Assembly (NCBI GenBank): GCA_018378775.1
Contig: JAGZWV010000004.1
Coordinates: forward strand, 1-64,000
DNA length: 64,000 nucleotides
Direction of reading: 5' to 3'
From: Collinsella sp.
GTDB lineage: Bacteria > Actinomycetota > Coriobacteriia > Coriobacteriales > Coriobacteriaceae
This document shows, piece by piece, positions 32,999 to 43,735 of this stretch. Below the pieces are notes generated by a model. That model made no database searches, was not told the origin of the DNA, and was given only the letters and a program-made list of their open reading frames with translations. Positions within the stretch are counted from its first letter, which is position 1; every line of letters starts with the position of its first letter. The translations under genes and the position numbers were made by a program.

Positions 32999-34399
32999 TT
33001 ACTTGCGGACCAGTCTGGCGCAGAAGTGGCCGTCGTAGGAGTCGGCGTTTACCGGCACACTTTGGAAAAGGCCTCGATCGTTCTGGCGTACGGATACGAG
33101 TTTCTTGGCTTGATCGAACTCGGGGAGTTGCAGAATCTGTGCCTCGGAAAGCGGTGCCACGCTAAAGCCGGCACCCTCGGGAGAAGCAAGGAAAGCATCC
33201 ACCACCTGCGTGTTCTCCTCGTCGAAGACGGAGCACGTCGCATAGATGAGCTCGCCGCCGGCAGCCACGCGCGCGGCAGCTTCCTTGAGCATCGTCAGCT
33301 GAAGCTTGGGTAACTCGACCGTCACATCATTCTCGGTTAGGCGCCACGGGATCTCGGGATGACGGCGCATGGTGCCGGTGCCCGAGCACGGCGCATCGAT
33401 AAAGACCGTGTCGAACTTAACCGGCTCGCCAAGCATGGCATCAAACGATGTGAGCACCGCATCAAGCTCGCAGGCATCACCCGAAACCGTACGAACGCCC
33501 CGAATACCCGCCTTATGCAGGCGCGCGAGATTCTGATCACATTTACGATCATGCAGGTCAAGCGCCGTATGCTGACGCGCATAGCCCGCACGCTTGGCCT
33601 GACACATCATCACATAGGTCTTGGTACCGCGACCGGCACCAATCTCAAGGCAGCTTCCAGGGCGCGTGGCAGCTGTGGCGATAAGCTGCGCGTTGAGATC
33701 AGACGCCACCGCGGCAGCACGCTCAAACACACCCGAAGCAATGGTAACCTGGGCATCAACCGGAGCATGGCAGCCCGGGAAGAGAGGCGCGACGAGCTGC
33801 GAGATATACGGATCGGGCTTAGTCGCAAAGGCGTTCTCATGCAGGGCCAGCGGCGCGGGGGCCAGATTACCGGCAAAGCTAAGCGCGCCCTCCGGCGTGT
33901 CGAACGATGCCATAATGCGAGCGCACAGCCAACGCGGCAGTCCCATCAGGCGCGACAGACGAACCAAGCGTCGCTCAGACTCATCCACATCGGACGCAGT
34001 AGCAAAGTCCTCAACGTTGTCCGCGACCTTATGCAGCACGGCATTGGCCAAACTGGCGGCAGACTTAGCTCCGCTGCGCACCAGCTCAACGCCCTGACTC
34101 ACCGCAACGCGGCCAGGCGTATGCAGATAGAGCATCTCGAAGGCCGAGATACGAAGCGCCATGCGAACACGCGGCGCAACCTTTTTAGGCTTATCAAGAA
34201 ACTGATCGAGCAGTTCGTCCAAAATACCCTGTGTGGCGGCAACACCCAGCGCCAAGCGGGCGGCAAAAGCGGAATCGCGCTGGTCAATGGCCTTGGCAGA
34301 TGCGCGAGAGGACAGCACGTCGCGCGCATACATACCGCGGCGATCGGCCTCCATTAGCACATCGAGCGCAAGCTTGCGCGCGGGAGACAGCTTGCTCAT
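32999..34399 (-). CDS. rsmB: 16S rRNA (cytosine-967-C5)-methyltransferase
   Basis: From the ATG at 34399 the protein has 466 residues. An NusB-like N-terminal domain (RKLALDVLMEADRRGMYARD) leads into an RsmB/Fmu SAM domain with GAGRGTKTYVM, motif IV DAPCSGTGTMRRHPE, motif VI YATCSVFDEEN and a terminal GHFCARLVRK. The two cysteines in these motifs are catalytic in this family. The start overlaps the fmt stop (ATGA), the usual fmt-rsmB arrangement. Confidence 0.92.
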   Translation of the reverse strand: MSKLSPARKLALDVLMEADRRGMYARDVLSSRASAKAIDQRDSAFAARLALGVAATQGILDELLDQFLDKPKKVAPRVRMALRISAFEMLYLHTPGRVAVSQGVELVRSGAKSAASLANAVLHKVADNVEDFATASDVDESERRLVRLSRLMGLPRWLCARIMASFDTPEGALSFAGNLAPAPLALHENAFATKPDPYISQLVAPLFPGCHAPVDAQVTIASGVFERAAAVASDLNAQLIATAATRPGSCLEIGAGRGTKTYVMMCQAKRAGYARQHTALDLHDRKCDQNLARLHKAGIRGVRTVSGDACELDAVLTSFDAMLGEPVKFDTVFIDAPCSGTGTMRRHPEIPWRLTENDVTVELPKLQLTMLKEAAARVAAGGELIYATCSVFDEENTQVVDAFLASPEGAGFSVAPLSEAQILQLPEFDQAKKLVSVRQNDRGLFQSVPVNADSYDGHFCARLVRK

Positions 34400-35316
34400 G
34401 ACAAAACACCCCAGATAAGATCGGCGCCTTGCAGCCCAGCAGCCCAAGCAGAAGCGGCCATGGCACGCTTGCCATCGGGCTTAACCTCGAGCAGTTCAAC
34501 CGCACCATCGGAAAGACCAAGGAAAACACGCTTATTCTTAACGTCAACGCCGCCCTCGCCAAGCGAAACATCGGCCAGCGCAGCATCGAGCACACGCACG
34601 GTCTTGCCGGCAATCACGCAACGAGCAGGCGCGGTATCAGACGAGGCAAGCACATGACGAACGCAATCGAGCGCCGCCATCTGCGGATCCAGACGCATCT
34701 CCTGCTTAGAAATCTTGGCAGCATGGGTCACAAGCGACTCATCCTGCTCAGTCCAGACAGCCGAGCCATCGGCAAGCAAGGGAAGCGTATCGGCCAGCAA
34801 CTTACCGCCAAGCTCACCAAGCTCCATGGTCAGCGCCTCAGCATGTTTACCGGCAACCGACGTGGAAGCCTGAGCACAATAAGCACCAGTATCCACGCCA
34901 TGCCCAATGCGCATAATGGAAACGCCAGCAACCTCATCACCAGCAAGAATGGCACGCTGAATAGGAGCAGCCCCACGCCAACGAGGCAGCAAGGACGCAT
35001 GAACATTCACAATGCCGAGCGGCGCCATATGCAGCACCTCATCGGGCAAAATGCAGCCATAGGCAGCCACACAGAAAATGTCAGCCTGGGCAGCCTGAAG
35101 CGCCTCAACAACCTCAGGCGTCATACGATTAGCCTCAATAACCGGCAACCCCAGCTCAAGCGCCTTGGCCTTAACAGGAGAAGGCTCAAGCTTCTTACCG
35201 CGCCCACGAACAGCATCGGGACGAGTAATGACAAGCGCAATCTCATTCCCAGCCTCAACAAGCGAAGTCAGCGAAGGCACAGCAAAATCAGGCGTACCCA
35301 TAAACACAATACGCAT
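34396..35316 (-). CDS. fmt: Methionyl-tRNA formyltransferase
   Basis: This 306-residue enzyme formylates initiator Met-tRNA from 10-formyl-THF. It shows MRIVFMGTPDFAVPSL, GRGKKLEPSPVK, NVHASLLPRWRGAAPIQ (catalytic Asn and His) and the GHGVDTGA aspartate, with a C-terminal OB fold. GAGGGG lies 9 bases upstream of the ATG. It is separated from def by a terminator and a long inverted repeat, so it likely has its own promoter. Confidence 0.95.
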   Translation of the reverse strand: MRIVFMGTPDFAVPSLTSLVEAGNEIALVITRPDAVRGRGKKLEPSPVKAKALELGLPVIEANRMTPEVVEALQAAQADIFCVAAYGCILPDEVLHMAPLGIVNVHASLLPRWRGAAPIQRAILAGDEVAGVSIMRIGHGVDTGAYCAQASTSVAGKHAEALTMELGELGGKLLADTLPLLADGSAVWTEQDESLVTHAAKISKQEMRLDPQMAALDCVRHVLASSDTAPARCVIAGKTVRVLDAALADVSLGEGGVDVKNKRVFLGLSDGAVELLEVKPDGKRAMAASAWAAGLQGADLIWGVLS

Positions 35317-35417
35317 AAAACAGACCCCTCAAAACCAAAGCCAAGAAGGCTACAAACAACAGCGCCAGGCCAAGTCCCAACCAAGACGCCAGATCAATTC
35401 AACACGTTCAAATATAC

Positions 35418-35453
35418 CCAAAAACAAAGAAAGGACTGCATCAAAAGCAGCCC
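35418..35453 (-). terminator. Terminator after def
   Basis: On the minus strand GGGCTGC pairs with GCAGTCC across a 7-base loop (35433-35453) and runs into a T-rich TTTCTTTGTTTTT. It lies between def and fmt. Confidence 0.65.
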
Positions 35454-35534
35454 TCTCAACAAACCAAATATCAGCGAAGACGCCCATCCCTGGCCCGACG
35501 GCACCCGGGAGAGACGACCCCGAATAACGCAGTT

Positions 35535-35630
35535 CCCGGTGCTGGGCGCCCACATATCGTCCCGCGCGCAGTTTCGCAGCAAAGCGAGAATGTTTGAGCA
35601 CGGGATGATATGTGGGCGCCCAGCACCGGG
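35535..35630. repeat. Long inverted repeat between def and fmt
   Basis: Arms 35535-35564 and 35601-35630 pair over 30 bp with one G-U mismatch around a 36-bp spacer. The arms contain GGGCGCCCACATAT and end in CCCGG/CCGGG. This is far longer than a terminator and has no T-tract. The rest of the 35317-35644 gap holds only the def terminator and the fmt ribosome site. Confidence 0.85.
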
Positions 35631-35644
35631 GACGGGGGGGAGAC

Positions 35645-36181
35645 CTACTCAGTCTCGCCCGGTCGAGCGCCGCGGGCCAGGGCGTCCTGGTACTCCTTGA
35701 CTGCCTTGAGCCTCTGCATCGGCTTCAGTCGCTCGAACATGGTGTTACCGTGCAGGTGATCGATCTCGTGCTGCAGGCACACGCAGAACAGGTCGCCCGA
35801 AGCCTCATAGCGAATCAGGTTGGCGTCCAAGTCGTACGCCTCGACGACGATATGATCGGGACGCTCAATCTCGCAGCTAATGCCAGGAATGGAAAGGCAG
35901 CCCTCGCTAAAGGGCACAAGATGGTCACTCTGCTCAACAATGACAGGGTTGATGAGCACGTAGGGGTCGTAGTCGTTCTTGTCGCTGTAGTCGCAGTCGA
36001 TGGTGACGAGCTGAATGAGCTCGCCGATCTGCGGGGCAGCCAGGCCGCAACCGCCGTTCTCGAACATCATCTTCTTCATCTTCTCGGCAAGCGCCTCGAT
36101 CGCCGGGGTGATCTCCTCGATGACGGCGCACTCCTGGCGCAGACGAGGGTCGGGCGACAGTACGATTCCGTTGGCTTCCAT
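35645..36181 (-). CDS. def: Peptide deformylase
   Basis: The 178-residue metalloenzyme removes the N-formyl group of new proteins. All three motifs are present: GCGLAAPQIG, EGCLSIPG (metal-binding Cys) and LQHEIDHLHG (HExxH). The ATG at 36181 is chosen because AAAGG lies 6 bases upstream; the ATG two codons earlier overlaps that site. It follows priA by 18 bp, the common priA-def order. Confidence 0.95.
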   Translation of the reverse strand: MEANGIVLSPDPRLRQECAVIEEITPAIEALAEKMKKMMFENGGCGLAAPQIGELIQLVTIDCDYSDKNDYDPYVLINPVIVEQSDHLVPFSEGCLSIPGISCEIERPDHIVVEAYDLDANLIRYEASGDLFCVCLQHEIDHLHGNTMFERLKPMQRLKAVKEYQDALARGARPGETE

Positions 36182-36199
36182 GGCCATCCTTTCGGGTTG

Positions 36200-38653
36200 T
36201 TACATCAAATCAAAGGCGTCGACGTCAACGCTCACGCTCACGCCGCGCACAGAGCCCACCTCTTTGAGGCAGGCGTCGATATCATCAGAGACATGGTACC
36301 CTACCGGCGACTTTACAAGCAGATGGAAGCGGTAACGGTCCTTGGCTCTCTCGATTACACATGAAGCCGGGCCCAGCACCTGAGGCACGGCGCTCCCCGC
36401 CCGCAAAAAGTCGGGCGCGGCGGCATGCCAGCGGCGCTTGAGGAGCTTCGCGATGCGGCCGATGTAGTCCTGCGCGTCGTCTCGGTTCGCCGACCATACC
36501 AAGATGTTGACCAGGCGAACAAACGGCGGGTACAGCGCGTCGCGGCGCTGGTCCAGGTCGTAGTCGGTAAAAATCGAGCGGTCGTGCTCGGCGACGGCGC
36601 GGATGACCGGGTCCTCGGGCAGGTAGGTCTGGATGATAACCTCGCCGGGGCGATCGCCGCGGCCGGCGCGGCCCGCAACCTGCTCCAGCAGATCGTAGGC
36701 GCGCTCCCCTGCGCGAAAGTCGGGCAGCTTGAGGGCGAAGTCGGCATTGACCACGCCTACGAGCGTGACCTCGGGAAAATCGAGACCCTTTGCGATCATT
36801 TGGGTGCCCAGCAACACGGCACAATCCGCCGCATCGAACTGCTCGAGCAGCTTTTTGTGCGCATCCTTGCCGCGCGTGGAATCGGCATCCATGCGAATAA
36901 TGGCGACATCCTCGGGAAGCATCTGATGCAGTGCGTCCTCGATCTGCTGCGTTCCCAGACCCATTTTTGCCAGGTAGCGACTGCCACATTTGGGGCATCG
37001 GCTCGTGGGCGCGGGATACGGCTGCACGCGCCAAGACGAACCGCATGTGTGGCACTGCAGCGTGTGCGTGCGCTCGTGATACGTAAGCGCGGTGGAGCAG
37101 TGGTTGCAGGTGGGGACGCAGCCGCACTCGCGGCACATCAGGAACGGCGCAAAGCCACGGCGGTTATGCAGCAGCACGGCCTTCTCGCGGCGCTCGACCA
37201 CACGCTCCAAGCCCTCCATCAAGGGTTTTGAGAACATGGAGCGGCTGCCGTGCGAGAACTCCCGGCGCAGGTCGGCAATACGGACCGTGGGCAGCACGGC
37301 GTGTCCCGGGCGCTCGGGCATCTCGACGCGCGTCCAGGTGGCACCGTTATACGTGCCACGGCGGCAGCGGTCGAGGGCCTCAGCAGAAGGCGTGGCCGAG
37401 CCCAGCACGAGCGGGCAGCGATAGCGACGCGCCATCTCGGCCGCAACCTCGCGCGCGTGGTAGCGCGGACTAGAGCCCTGCTTATAGCTGGTCTCGTGCT
37501 CCTCGTCGATGATGATGAGGCCTAGATCGCCGAGCGGGCAAAAGAGCGCCGAGCGGGCACCGACGACCACGCGCGCCGCACCACTGGCGACCATATCCCA
37601 CTGGTCTAGACGCTCGCCGGCCGAAAGCCGCGAGTGGAACACGGCGACCGTCTCGCCAAAGCGCGAGCGGAAGCGGCCGACGGTCTGGGCCGTCAACGAG
37701 ATCTCGGGTACGAGCACGCAGGCCGAGCGACCGGCCGCGAGCACGCGCTCGATAGCTGAGAGGTAGACCTCGGTTTTACCAGATCCGGTGACGCCGTCGA
37801 CAAGGACCACGTCGCCATGGGCGTCCAGACGGGCGCGCTCAATCTGCGCGAGTGCCTGTTGCTGACCGTTGGTAAGGGAGACCGGCGCCTTACCGCTTGC
37901 CGAGGACAGCGTGGTCTGCTCGCTGCAGCCACGCCACGCACGGCGCTCCTCCACCACCACGACGCCGCGTTTTTCAAGCGCTTTGATGGTCGCCGACATG
38001 CTGTTATAGAGAAGGTTGAGGTCGCGTGTCGTGACTGGGCCGCACTGGAGCGCCTCGATGAGCTGACGCTGGCGGACCGCGGTCTTGGGCGGCGTATAGT
38101 CGAAGCCCTCGGGCGTAAGCATGACCCAGCGGTTTTGGATGGGTTTGACGGCAGGGCGCTCGACAGTCCACACGCCGTCGTCGCTTTTGACCACGCGCGG
38201 GCTTACACCCGGTGGCAAGAACAGGCGCAGGCACTCGGAAAGCGTCGCGACATACTCGCGGCTCATCCAGCGCGCGATACGGGCACCCTCGGCGGTAAAG
38301 AGCGGTTTGCTGAGGATGGCTTCGACGGCTTTAATGCGCGCGGGGTCGAGCGCGCTGTTGCCCTGCAGATCGCCCAGCTCGAGCGCAATGTCGACGATGT
38401 AGCCTGCGGCAGCACGGTTGCCAAAATGGACCAGGACCGTGGATCCGATCTGCGCGTCGCTAGCAAGGGGTTGAGGAATGCCATAGGCAAACGGCTCGGA
38501 CAGCGCACGCGTCGGGATGTCGAGAACCACGCTCGCATAGGCGGCGATGGGCTCAGGTGCAGGCTTAGGCTGAGCCGAGGCAGCGGCAGACACTGGCTTC
38601 ACCGGAACCTCCTCCGGTTCCGGCGAACCAAACAGCGACAGTTGCTCGGCCAC
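36200..38653 (-). CDS. priA: Primosomal replication-restart helicase PriA
   Basis: The 817-residue protein has the N-terminal 3'BD domain (YASVVLDIPTRALSEPFAYG), Walker A VDGVTGSGKTEVY, DEEHETSYKQ, a zinc-binding insert with CRECGCVPTCNHC and CHTCGS..CPKCGS, and motifs VAGRAGRGDRPG and IIQTY. It reloads replisomes at stalled forks. It starts at a GTG preceded by AGGAGG. Some actinobacterial PriA lack helicase motifs, but here Walker A and the zinc cysteines are intact. Confidence 0.94.
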   Translation of the reverse strand: MAEQLSLFGSPEPEEVPVKPVSAAASAQPKPAPEPIAAYASVVLDIPTRALSEPFAYGIPQPLASDAQIGSTVLVHFGNRAAAGYIVDIALELGDLQGNSALDPARIKAVEAILSKPLFTAEGARIARWMSREYVATLSECLRLFLPPGVSPRVVKSDDGVWTVERPAVKPIQNRWVMLTPEGFDYTPPKTAVRQRQLIEALQCGPVTTRDLNLLYNSMSATIKALEKRGVVVVEERRAWRGCSEQTTLSSASGKAPVSLTNGQQQALAQIERARLDAHGDVVLVDGVTGSGKTEVYLSAIERVLAAGRSACVLVPEISLTAQTVGRFRSRFGETVAVFHSRLSAGERLDQWDMVASGAARVVVGARSALFCPLGDLGLIIIDEEHETSYKQGSSPRYHAREVAAEMARRYRCPLVLGSATPSAEALDRCRRGTYNGATWTRVEMPERPGHAVLPTVRIADLRREFSHGSRSMFSKPLMEGLERVVERREKAVLLHNRRGFAPFLMCRECGCVPTCNHCSTALTYHERTHTLQCHTCGSSWRVQPYPAPTSRCPKCGSRYLAKMGLGTQQIEDALHQMLPEDVAIIRMDADSTRGKDAHKKLLEQFDAADCAVLLGTQMIAKGLDFPEVTLVGVVNADFALKLPDFRAGERAYDLLEQVAGRAGRGDRPGEVIIQTYLPEDPVIRAVAEHDRSIFTDYDLDQRRDALYPPFVRLVNILVWSANRDDAQDYIGRIAKLLKRRWHAAAPDFLRAGSAVPQVLGPASCVIERAKDRYRFHLLVKSPVGYHVSDDIDACLKEVGSVRGVSVSVDVDAFDLM

Positions 38654-38684
38654 GGCTCCAGCACCTCCTATCCCATACGTCTAC

Positions 38685-38718
38685 AGAAACAAGAGCCCCG
38701 CTCGGGTGAACGGGGCTC
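38685..38718 (-). terminator. Terminator after gltX
   Basis: On the minus strand GAGCCCCG (38718-38711) pairs with CGGGGCTC (38700-38693) across a 10-base loop, followed by TTGTTTC. It lies just past the gltX stop. Confidence 0.7.
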
Positions 38719-38741
38719 GGATACATGCGTTTACACGGCTG

Positions 38742-40217
38742 CTACAGCGCCATCGTGCGGGCGCGGTCGATGCGCGCCAGGCAGTCGTCGCGGCCGACGA
38801 GCGCCATGGTCTCGCCCAGCGGAGGGCTCACCATGTTGCCGCAGACGGCGACGCGCACGGCCTGGAACACCACGCGCTTCTTAAGGTCCATCTGCTCGGG
38901 CAGCGGCTCAAGCGCGGCGTCGATGTTCGCGGCGGTCCACTCGGTGACACCCTCGAGCGCGGCCTTGGCGGCGTCCAGGATGGCACCCATGCCTTCCTTG
39001 GCTAGGCCCTTGTTAACGGACTTCTCGTCATACTCGAGCGTCTCGGCCGTAGCAAAGATGGGAGCGGCGACGGTCACGGCGTCGGCCGGCATCTTGGTGC
39101 GCGGTTTAACGATGGCAGCGAGCGCGTCGATCCAATCCTCGCCGTACTCGACATTACCCTCGATGAGACCCGCCTCGTGCAGTTCGGGGACCATGATCTC
39201 GTCGGCAAACTGAGCATCGGACATGCCGTTGATGTACTCAGCGTTGACCCAATCGAGCTTCTTGGGGTCGAAGGTCGCCGGGTTCTTGGAGATGCGGTCG
39301 AGCGAGAACTTGCTGGCCAGGACATCGCGCGGGATGATCGTGGTCTCGCCGTCGAGCGACCAGCCGAGCAGCGCCAGGTAGTTGACGAAGGCGTCGGACA
39401 GGTAGCCGGCGTCGCGGTACTCCTCCACCGAGGTGGCGCCGTGGCGCTTGGAGAGCTTCTTGCCGTCGGCACCCAAGATCATGGAGATGTGGGCGAACGT
39501 AGGCACAGGCGCGCCGAGGGCCTCGTAGACCATGACCTGACGCGGGGTGTTGGACAGGTGGTCGTCGCCGCGGATGACATGGGTAATCTTCATCATGGCG
39601 TCGTCGACGACGGTCGCGAAGTTGTACGTGGGCGTGCCATCGGAGCGGAAGATGACAAAGTCGTCGAGCTCCTTGGCGTCGAAGGTCACCTCGCCGTGGA
39701 CGGCGTCGTGGATGACGACGTCGCCGCGGTCCACGGGCACCTTAATACGCAGGACGTAGGACTCGCCGGCCTCGATGCGGCGGCGGGCCTCCTCGGGATC
39801 AAGATCGCGGCAGCGGCGCTGATAGCCCTGGAAGGGGTCCTTGCGCTCCTGCGCGGCCTTGCGGTCGGCGTCGAGCTGCTCCTTGGTGCAGAAGCAGGGA
39901 TAGGCCTTGCCCTCGTCCCAGAGCTTCTGGGCGGCCTGCTTGTACAGGTCCAGGCGCTCGGTCTGCGCGTAGGGGCCATAGTCGCCACCCACCTCGGGAC
40001 CCTCGTCCCAATCCAGGCCCAGCCAACGCATGGCGCGCAGGATGATCTGCGTGTTCTCGTCGGTGGAGCGGGTGGGGTCGGTGTCGTCGATGCGCAGGAT
40101 GAACGTGCCGCCGTTTGCGCGGGCGAAAGCCCAGTTATAGATAGCGGTGCGGGCGCCGCCGATGTGCAGCTTGCCCGTCGGTGAGGGTGCAAAGCGGACG
40201 CGAACGTCTGATGCCAT
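38742..40217 (-). CDS. gltX: Glutamate--tRNA ligase
   Basis: The 491-residue class I synthetase has VRFAPSPTGKLHIGGARTA (HIGH as HIGG), FILRIDDTDPTRS, YNFATVVDDAMM, THVIRGDDHLSNTPRQ and KLSKRHGATSV (KMSKS variant). Whether it is discriminating or also charges tRNA-Gln cannot be told from motifs. The ATG at 40217 follows GGAG 7 bases upstream; an in-frame start 13 codons earlier is less likely. It diverges from metK. Confidence 0.94.
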   Translation of the reverse strand: MASDVRVRFAPSPTGKLHIGGARTAIYNWAFARANGGTFILRIDDTDPTRSTDENTQIILRAMRWLGLDWDEGPEVGGDYGPYAQTERLDLYKQAAQKLWDEGKAYPCFCTKEQLDADRKAAQERKDPFQGYQRRCRDLDPEEARRRIEAGESYVLRIKVPVDRGDVVIHDAVHGEVTFDAKELDDFVIFRSDGTPTYNFATVVDDAMMKITHVIRGDDHLSNTPRQVMVYEALGAPVPTFAHISMILGADGKKLSKRHGATSVEEYRDAGYLSDAFVNYLALLGWSLDGETTIIPRDVLASKFSLDRISKNPATFDPKKLDWVNAEYINGMSDAQFADEIMVPELHEAGLIEGNVEYGEDWIDALAAIVKPRTKMPADAVTVAAPIFATAETLEYDEKSVNKGLAKEGMGAILDAAKAALEGVTEWTAANIDAALEPLPEQMDLKKRVVFQAVRVAVCGNMVSPPLGETMALVGRDDCLARIDRARTMAL

Positions 40218-40298
40218 GGAAATCTCCTCGATTGCAGGATGGATGTCTAACCGCACCAGTATAAAGCATCAAAGCAACCTCCGCACAAAGGGCACCGA

Positions 40299-40377
40299 CC
40301 TACTCATTGGGGACAGACTTAAATGACTACCCAATGAGCACCTGGCTGCTCATTTAAGTCTGTCCCCAATGAGTAGG
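40299..40377. repeat. Perfect 28-bp inverted repeat between gltX and metK
   Basis: Arms 40299-40326 and 40350-40377 are exact inverted repeats around 23 bp. They include TTGGGGACAGACTTAAATGA and its complement. GGGGACAG/CTGTCCCC ends resemble palindromes linked to REP-associated tyrosine transposases, so this may be a MITE or REP element. No ORF lies in the 266-bp gap. Confidence 0.85.
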
Positions 40378-40483
40378 TGCGGAAAGGGTGTGAATGTTGG
40401 ATTTACGCGCTATGATGTGCCCTTGCATATAGAGCTCGGCGGAATGGTAACGGTCGCCGGGACACGTTTTTGAAAGGACAATC

Positions 40484-41764
<1,281 letters not shown>

Positions 41765-41801
41765 GCTAACGAGAAAAGCCACAGCCAAATAGAAACGCAC
41801 C

Positions 41802-41840
41802 AAAAAGAGGTACCGGAACAACCGGTACCTCTTTTTTATT
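41802..41840 (+). terminator. Strong terminator after metK
   Basis: AAAAAGAGGTACCGG (41802-41816) pairs with its exact complement at 41822-41836 across a 5-base loop and ends in a T6 run. Confidence 0.92.
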
Positions 41841-41931
41841 AACCGGTGGTGTAGATGAGCCACCGCAGGACATGGAATTGGTCACCACCCGATGAATTTT
41901 GCAGCATGGCAACTCCAACCATGTATCCTAA

Positions 41932-42052
41932 GTTCCGAGGGCTTTAGTATTTGGTCGATCGCGAGTTCCGCACGAGCCGGAGAGCACTTAATGTGCTCTC
42001 CGTGCGAGCAGGACTGTCCGAGCAGGCGACCAAATACTAAAGCCCTCGGAAC
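41932..42052. repeat. Nested long inverted repeat upstream of the serine dehydratase gene
   Basis: Outer arms 41932-41957 and 42027-42052 are a perfect 26-bp inverted repeat. Inside, GGAGAGCAC and GTGCTCTCC form a second hairpin around TTAAT. The whole 121-bp unit could fold as a cruciform or long RNA stem 57 bp before the ATG. It may be a mobile palindromic element or a regulatory leader. Confidence 0.8.
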
Positions 42053-42109
42053 GACGGGACAGAGCATGCCCCGCCCCTCGGGACGACGAGACAAGGCAAA
42101 GGAGCAGCA

Positions 42110-43717
42110 ATGGCAGGCAAGCCGCAAACACTAGCTACGACCTCGGCATTCGAGATCTTGGGCCCCGTCATGGTCGGTCCCAGCTCATCGCACACCGCCG
42201 GCGCCCTGCGATGCGCCCAGGTGGCCGCGAGCCTGCTCGAGGGCCGCATCACCAAGGTCACCTTTGGCCTGTGGAACTCCTTCGCCCACACCTACCGCGG
42301 CCACGGCACCGACCGCGCGCTCGTCGCGGGCATCCTGGGCCTCGATACCGACGACGAGAACATCAAGCAGGCCTTCGACCTCGCACGCGAGCAGGGACTC
42401 GAATATCACTTTGACATCAAGGGCGACGACGCCTCCATCCACCCCAACACCGTCGACATCGACATGGTCGACGACACGGGCGCCACGGCACAGGTCCGCG
42501 GCGAGAGCCTGGGAGGCGGCAAGATGCGCATCAGCCGCATTAACGGCGTCGGCGTCGACATCTCGGGCATGTATTCCACGCTCTTCGTGGCGCACAAGGA
42601 CGTCCCGGGTGTACTCGCCGCGCTCACCAACCTGCTCGCCTACGCCCACGTAAACATCGCCTTCTGCCGCACCTACCGCACCGAAGTGGGCGGCCAGGCC
42701 TACTCCGTCTTTGAGACCGACGGCGCGCCCGACGACACCGTCGTCCCCATGCTACGCAAGCTCGACAATGTCGATTACGCGACCTTTATCGAGCTCCCCG
42801 GTTCTGCCTCGTCGCTCTCCCCCGGCGTCTCGGCTAAGGAGATCTTCGACGACGGCGAGCAGCTGCTCGATGCGTGCGAGGAACTGGGACTCAGCATCGG
42901 TGCCGTCATGGCCGTTCGCGAGGCACGTCTGACCGGCGAGGCCCACGCCGTCGCCGCCATGCGCCGCGTGCTCGACGTCATGCGCGAGGAGACAACGGCC
43001 CCCATCGCCAATCCGCAGCGCTCGCTCGGCGGGCTTATCGGCGGCGAGGCCAAGCTCGTCGAAGCAACCCGCTGCAACGATTTGAGTGAAAGCCTGATGG
43101 GCCCCGTCCAGACCGAAGCCGTGGCCCGCGCCATGGCCGTGCTCGAGCGCTCCGCCACCATGGGCGTGATCGTCGCAGCTCCGACGGCAGGATCCGCGGG
43201 TGTCGTGCCCGGCTGCGTGCTGGCGCTTGCCGATCGCCTGCAGCTCGACGACGAGCAAGTCATGGACGCGCTCTACTGCGCAGCCGCCATCGGCCTCAAC
43301 CTCACCACAAGCGCCTGCGTTGCCGGCGCCGAGGGCGGCTGCCAAGCCGAGGTGGGAAGCGCCGCCGCCATGGCAGCCGCCGCACTGGTGCAGATGCTCG
43401 GCGGCACGCCCGAGCAGGCGCTCGACGCCAGTTCCATCGCGCTGAGCAACCTGCTGGGCCTGGTCTGCGATCCTGTAGGCGGCCTCGTGGAGGTGCCCTG
43501 CCAAAACCGTAACGCCATCGGCGTGGCTGCGGCCTTTAGCTCGGCACAACTCGCCCTCGCCGGCATTAAGAGCCTGGTACCGTTTGACCAGATGGCACAC
43601 GTCATGCTCTCGGTGGGCCACGCTTTACCGGCCACGCTGCGCGAGACGGCAAAGGGTGGCATCGCGCAGGCTCCGGCCGCACTTTCGGCCTGTGCAAAAT
43701 GCGGTGTGTGCGGATAG
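42110..43717 (+). CDS. sdaA: L-serine dehydratase (fused beta-alpha, iron-sulfur type)
   Basis: The 535-residue protein deaminates L-serine to pyruvate. The N-terminal half is the beta domain (ILGPVMVGPSSSHTAGALR, GHGTDRALVAGILG) plus an ACT-like region (DVPGVLAALTNLLAYAHVNI). The C-terminal half is the alpha domain with MGVIVAAPTAGSAGVVPG and the cluster-binding cysteines of SACVAGAEGGC, VCDPVGG and VEVPCQNRN. In Firmicutes the halves are separate SdaAB and SdaAA; here they are fused, as in E. coli. A long palindrome lies directly upstream. Confidence 0.92.
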   Translation: MAGKPQTLATTSAFEILGPVMVGPSSSHTAGALRCAQVAASLLEGRITKVTFGLWNSFAHTYRGHGTDRALVAGILGLDTDDENIKQAFDLAREQGLEYHFDIKGDDASIHPNTVDIDMVDDTGATAQVRGESLGGGKMRISRINGVGVDISGMYSTLFVAHKDVPGVLAALTNLLAYAHVNIAFCRTYRTEVGGQAYSVFETDGAPDDTVVPMLRKLDNVDYATFIELPGSASSLSPGVSAKEIFDDGEQLLDACEELGLSIGAVMAVREARLTGEAHAVAAMRRVLDVMREETTAPIANPQRSLGGLIGGEAKLVEATRCNDLSESLMGPVQTEAVARAMAVLERSATMGVIVAAPTAGSAGVVPGCVLALADRLQLDDEQVMDALYCAAAIGLNLTTSACVAGAEGGCQAEVGSAAAMAAAALVQMLGGTPEQALDASSIALSNLLGLVCDPVGGLVEVPCQNRNAIGVAAAFSSAQLALAGIKSLVPFDQMAHVMLSVGHALPATLRETAKGGIAQAPAALSACAKCGVCG

Positions 43718-43735
43718 CGGCAAAGAACGACTCAA

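Noticed and set aside
35535..35630. CRISPR array or phage attachment site
   Set aside because: There is one inverted pair only, with no direct repeats, no regular spacers and no cas or integrase genes.
40218..40483. SAM riboswitch upstream of metK
   Set aside because: No SAM-I/II/IV-like core was recognised; the spacer is dominated by a 28-bp perfect inverted repeat.
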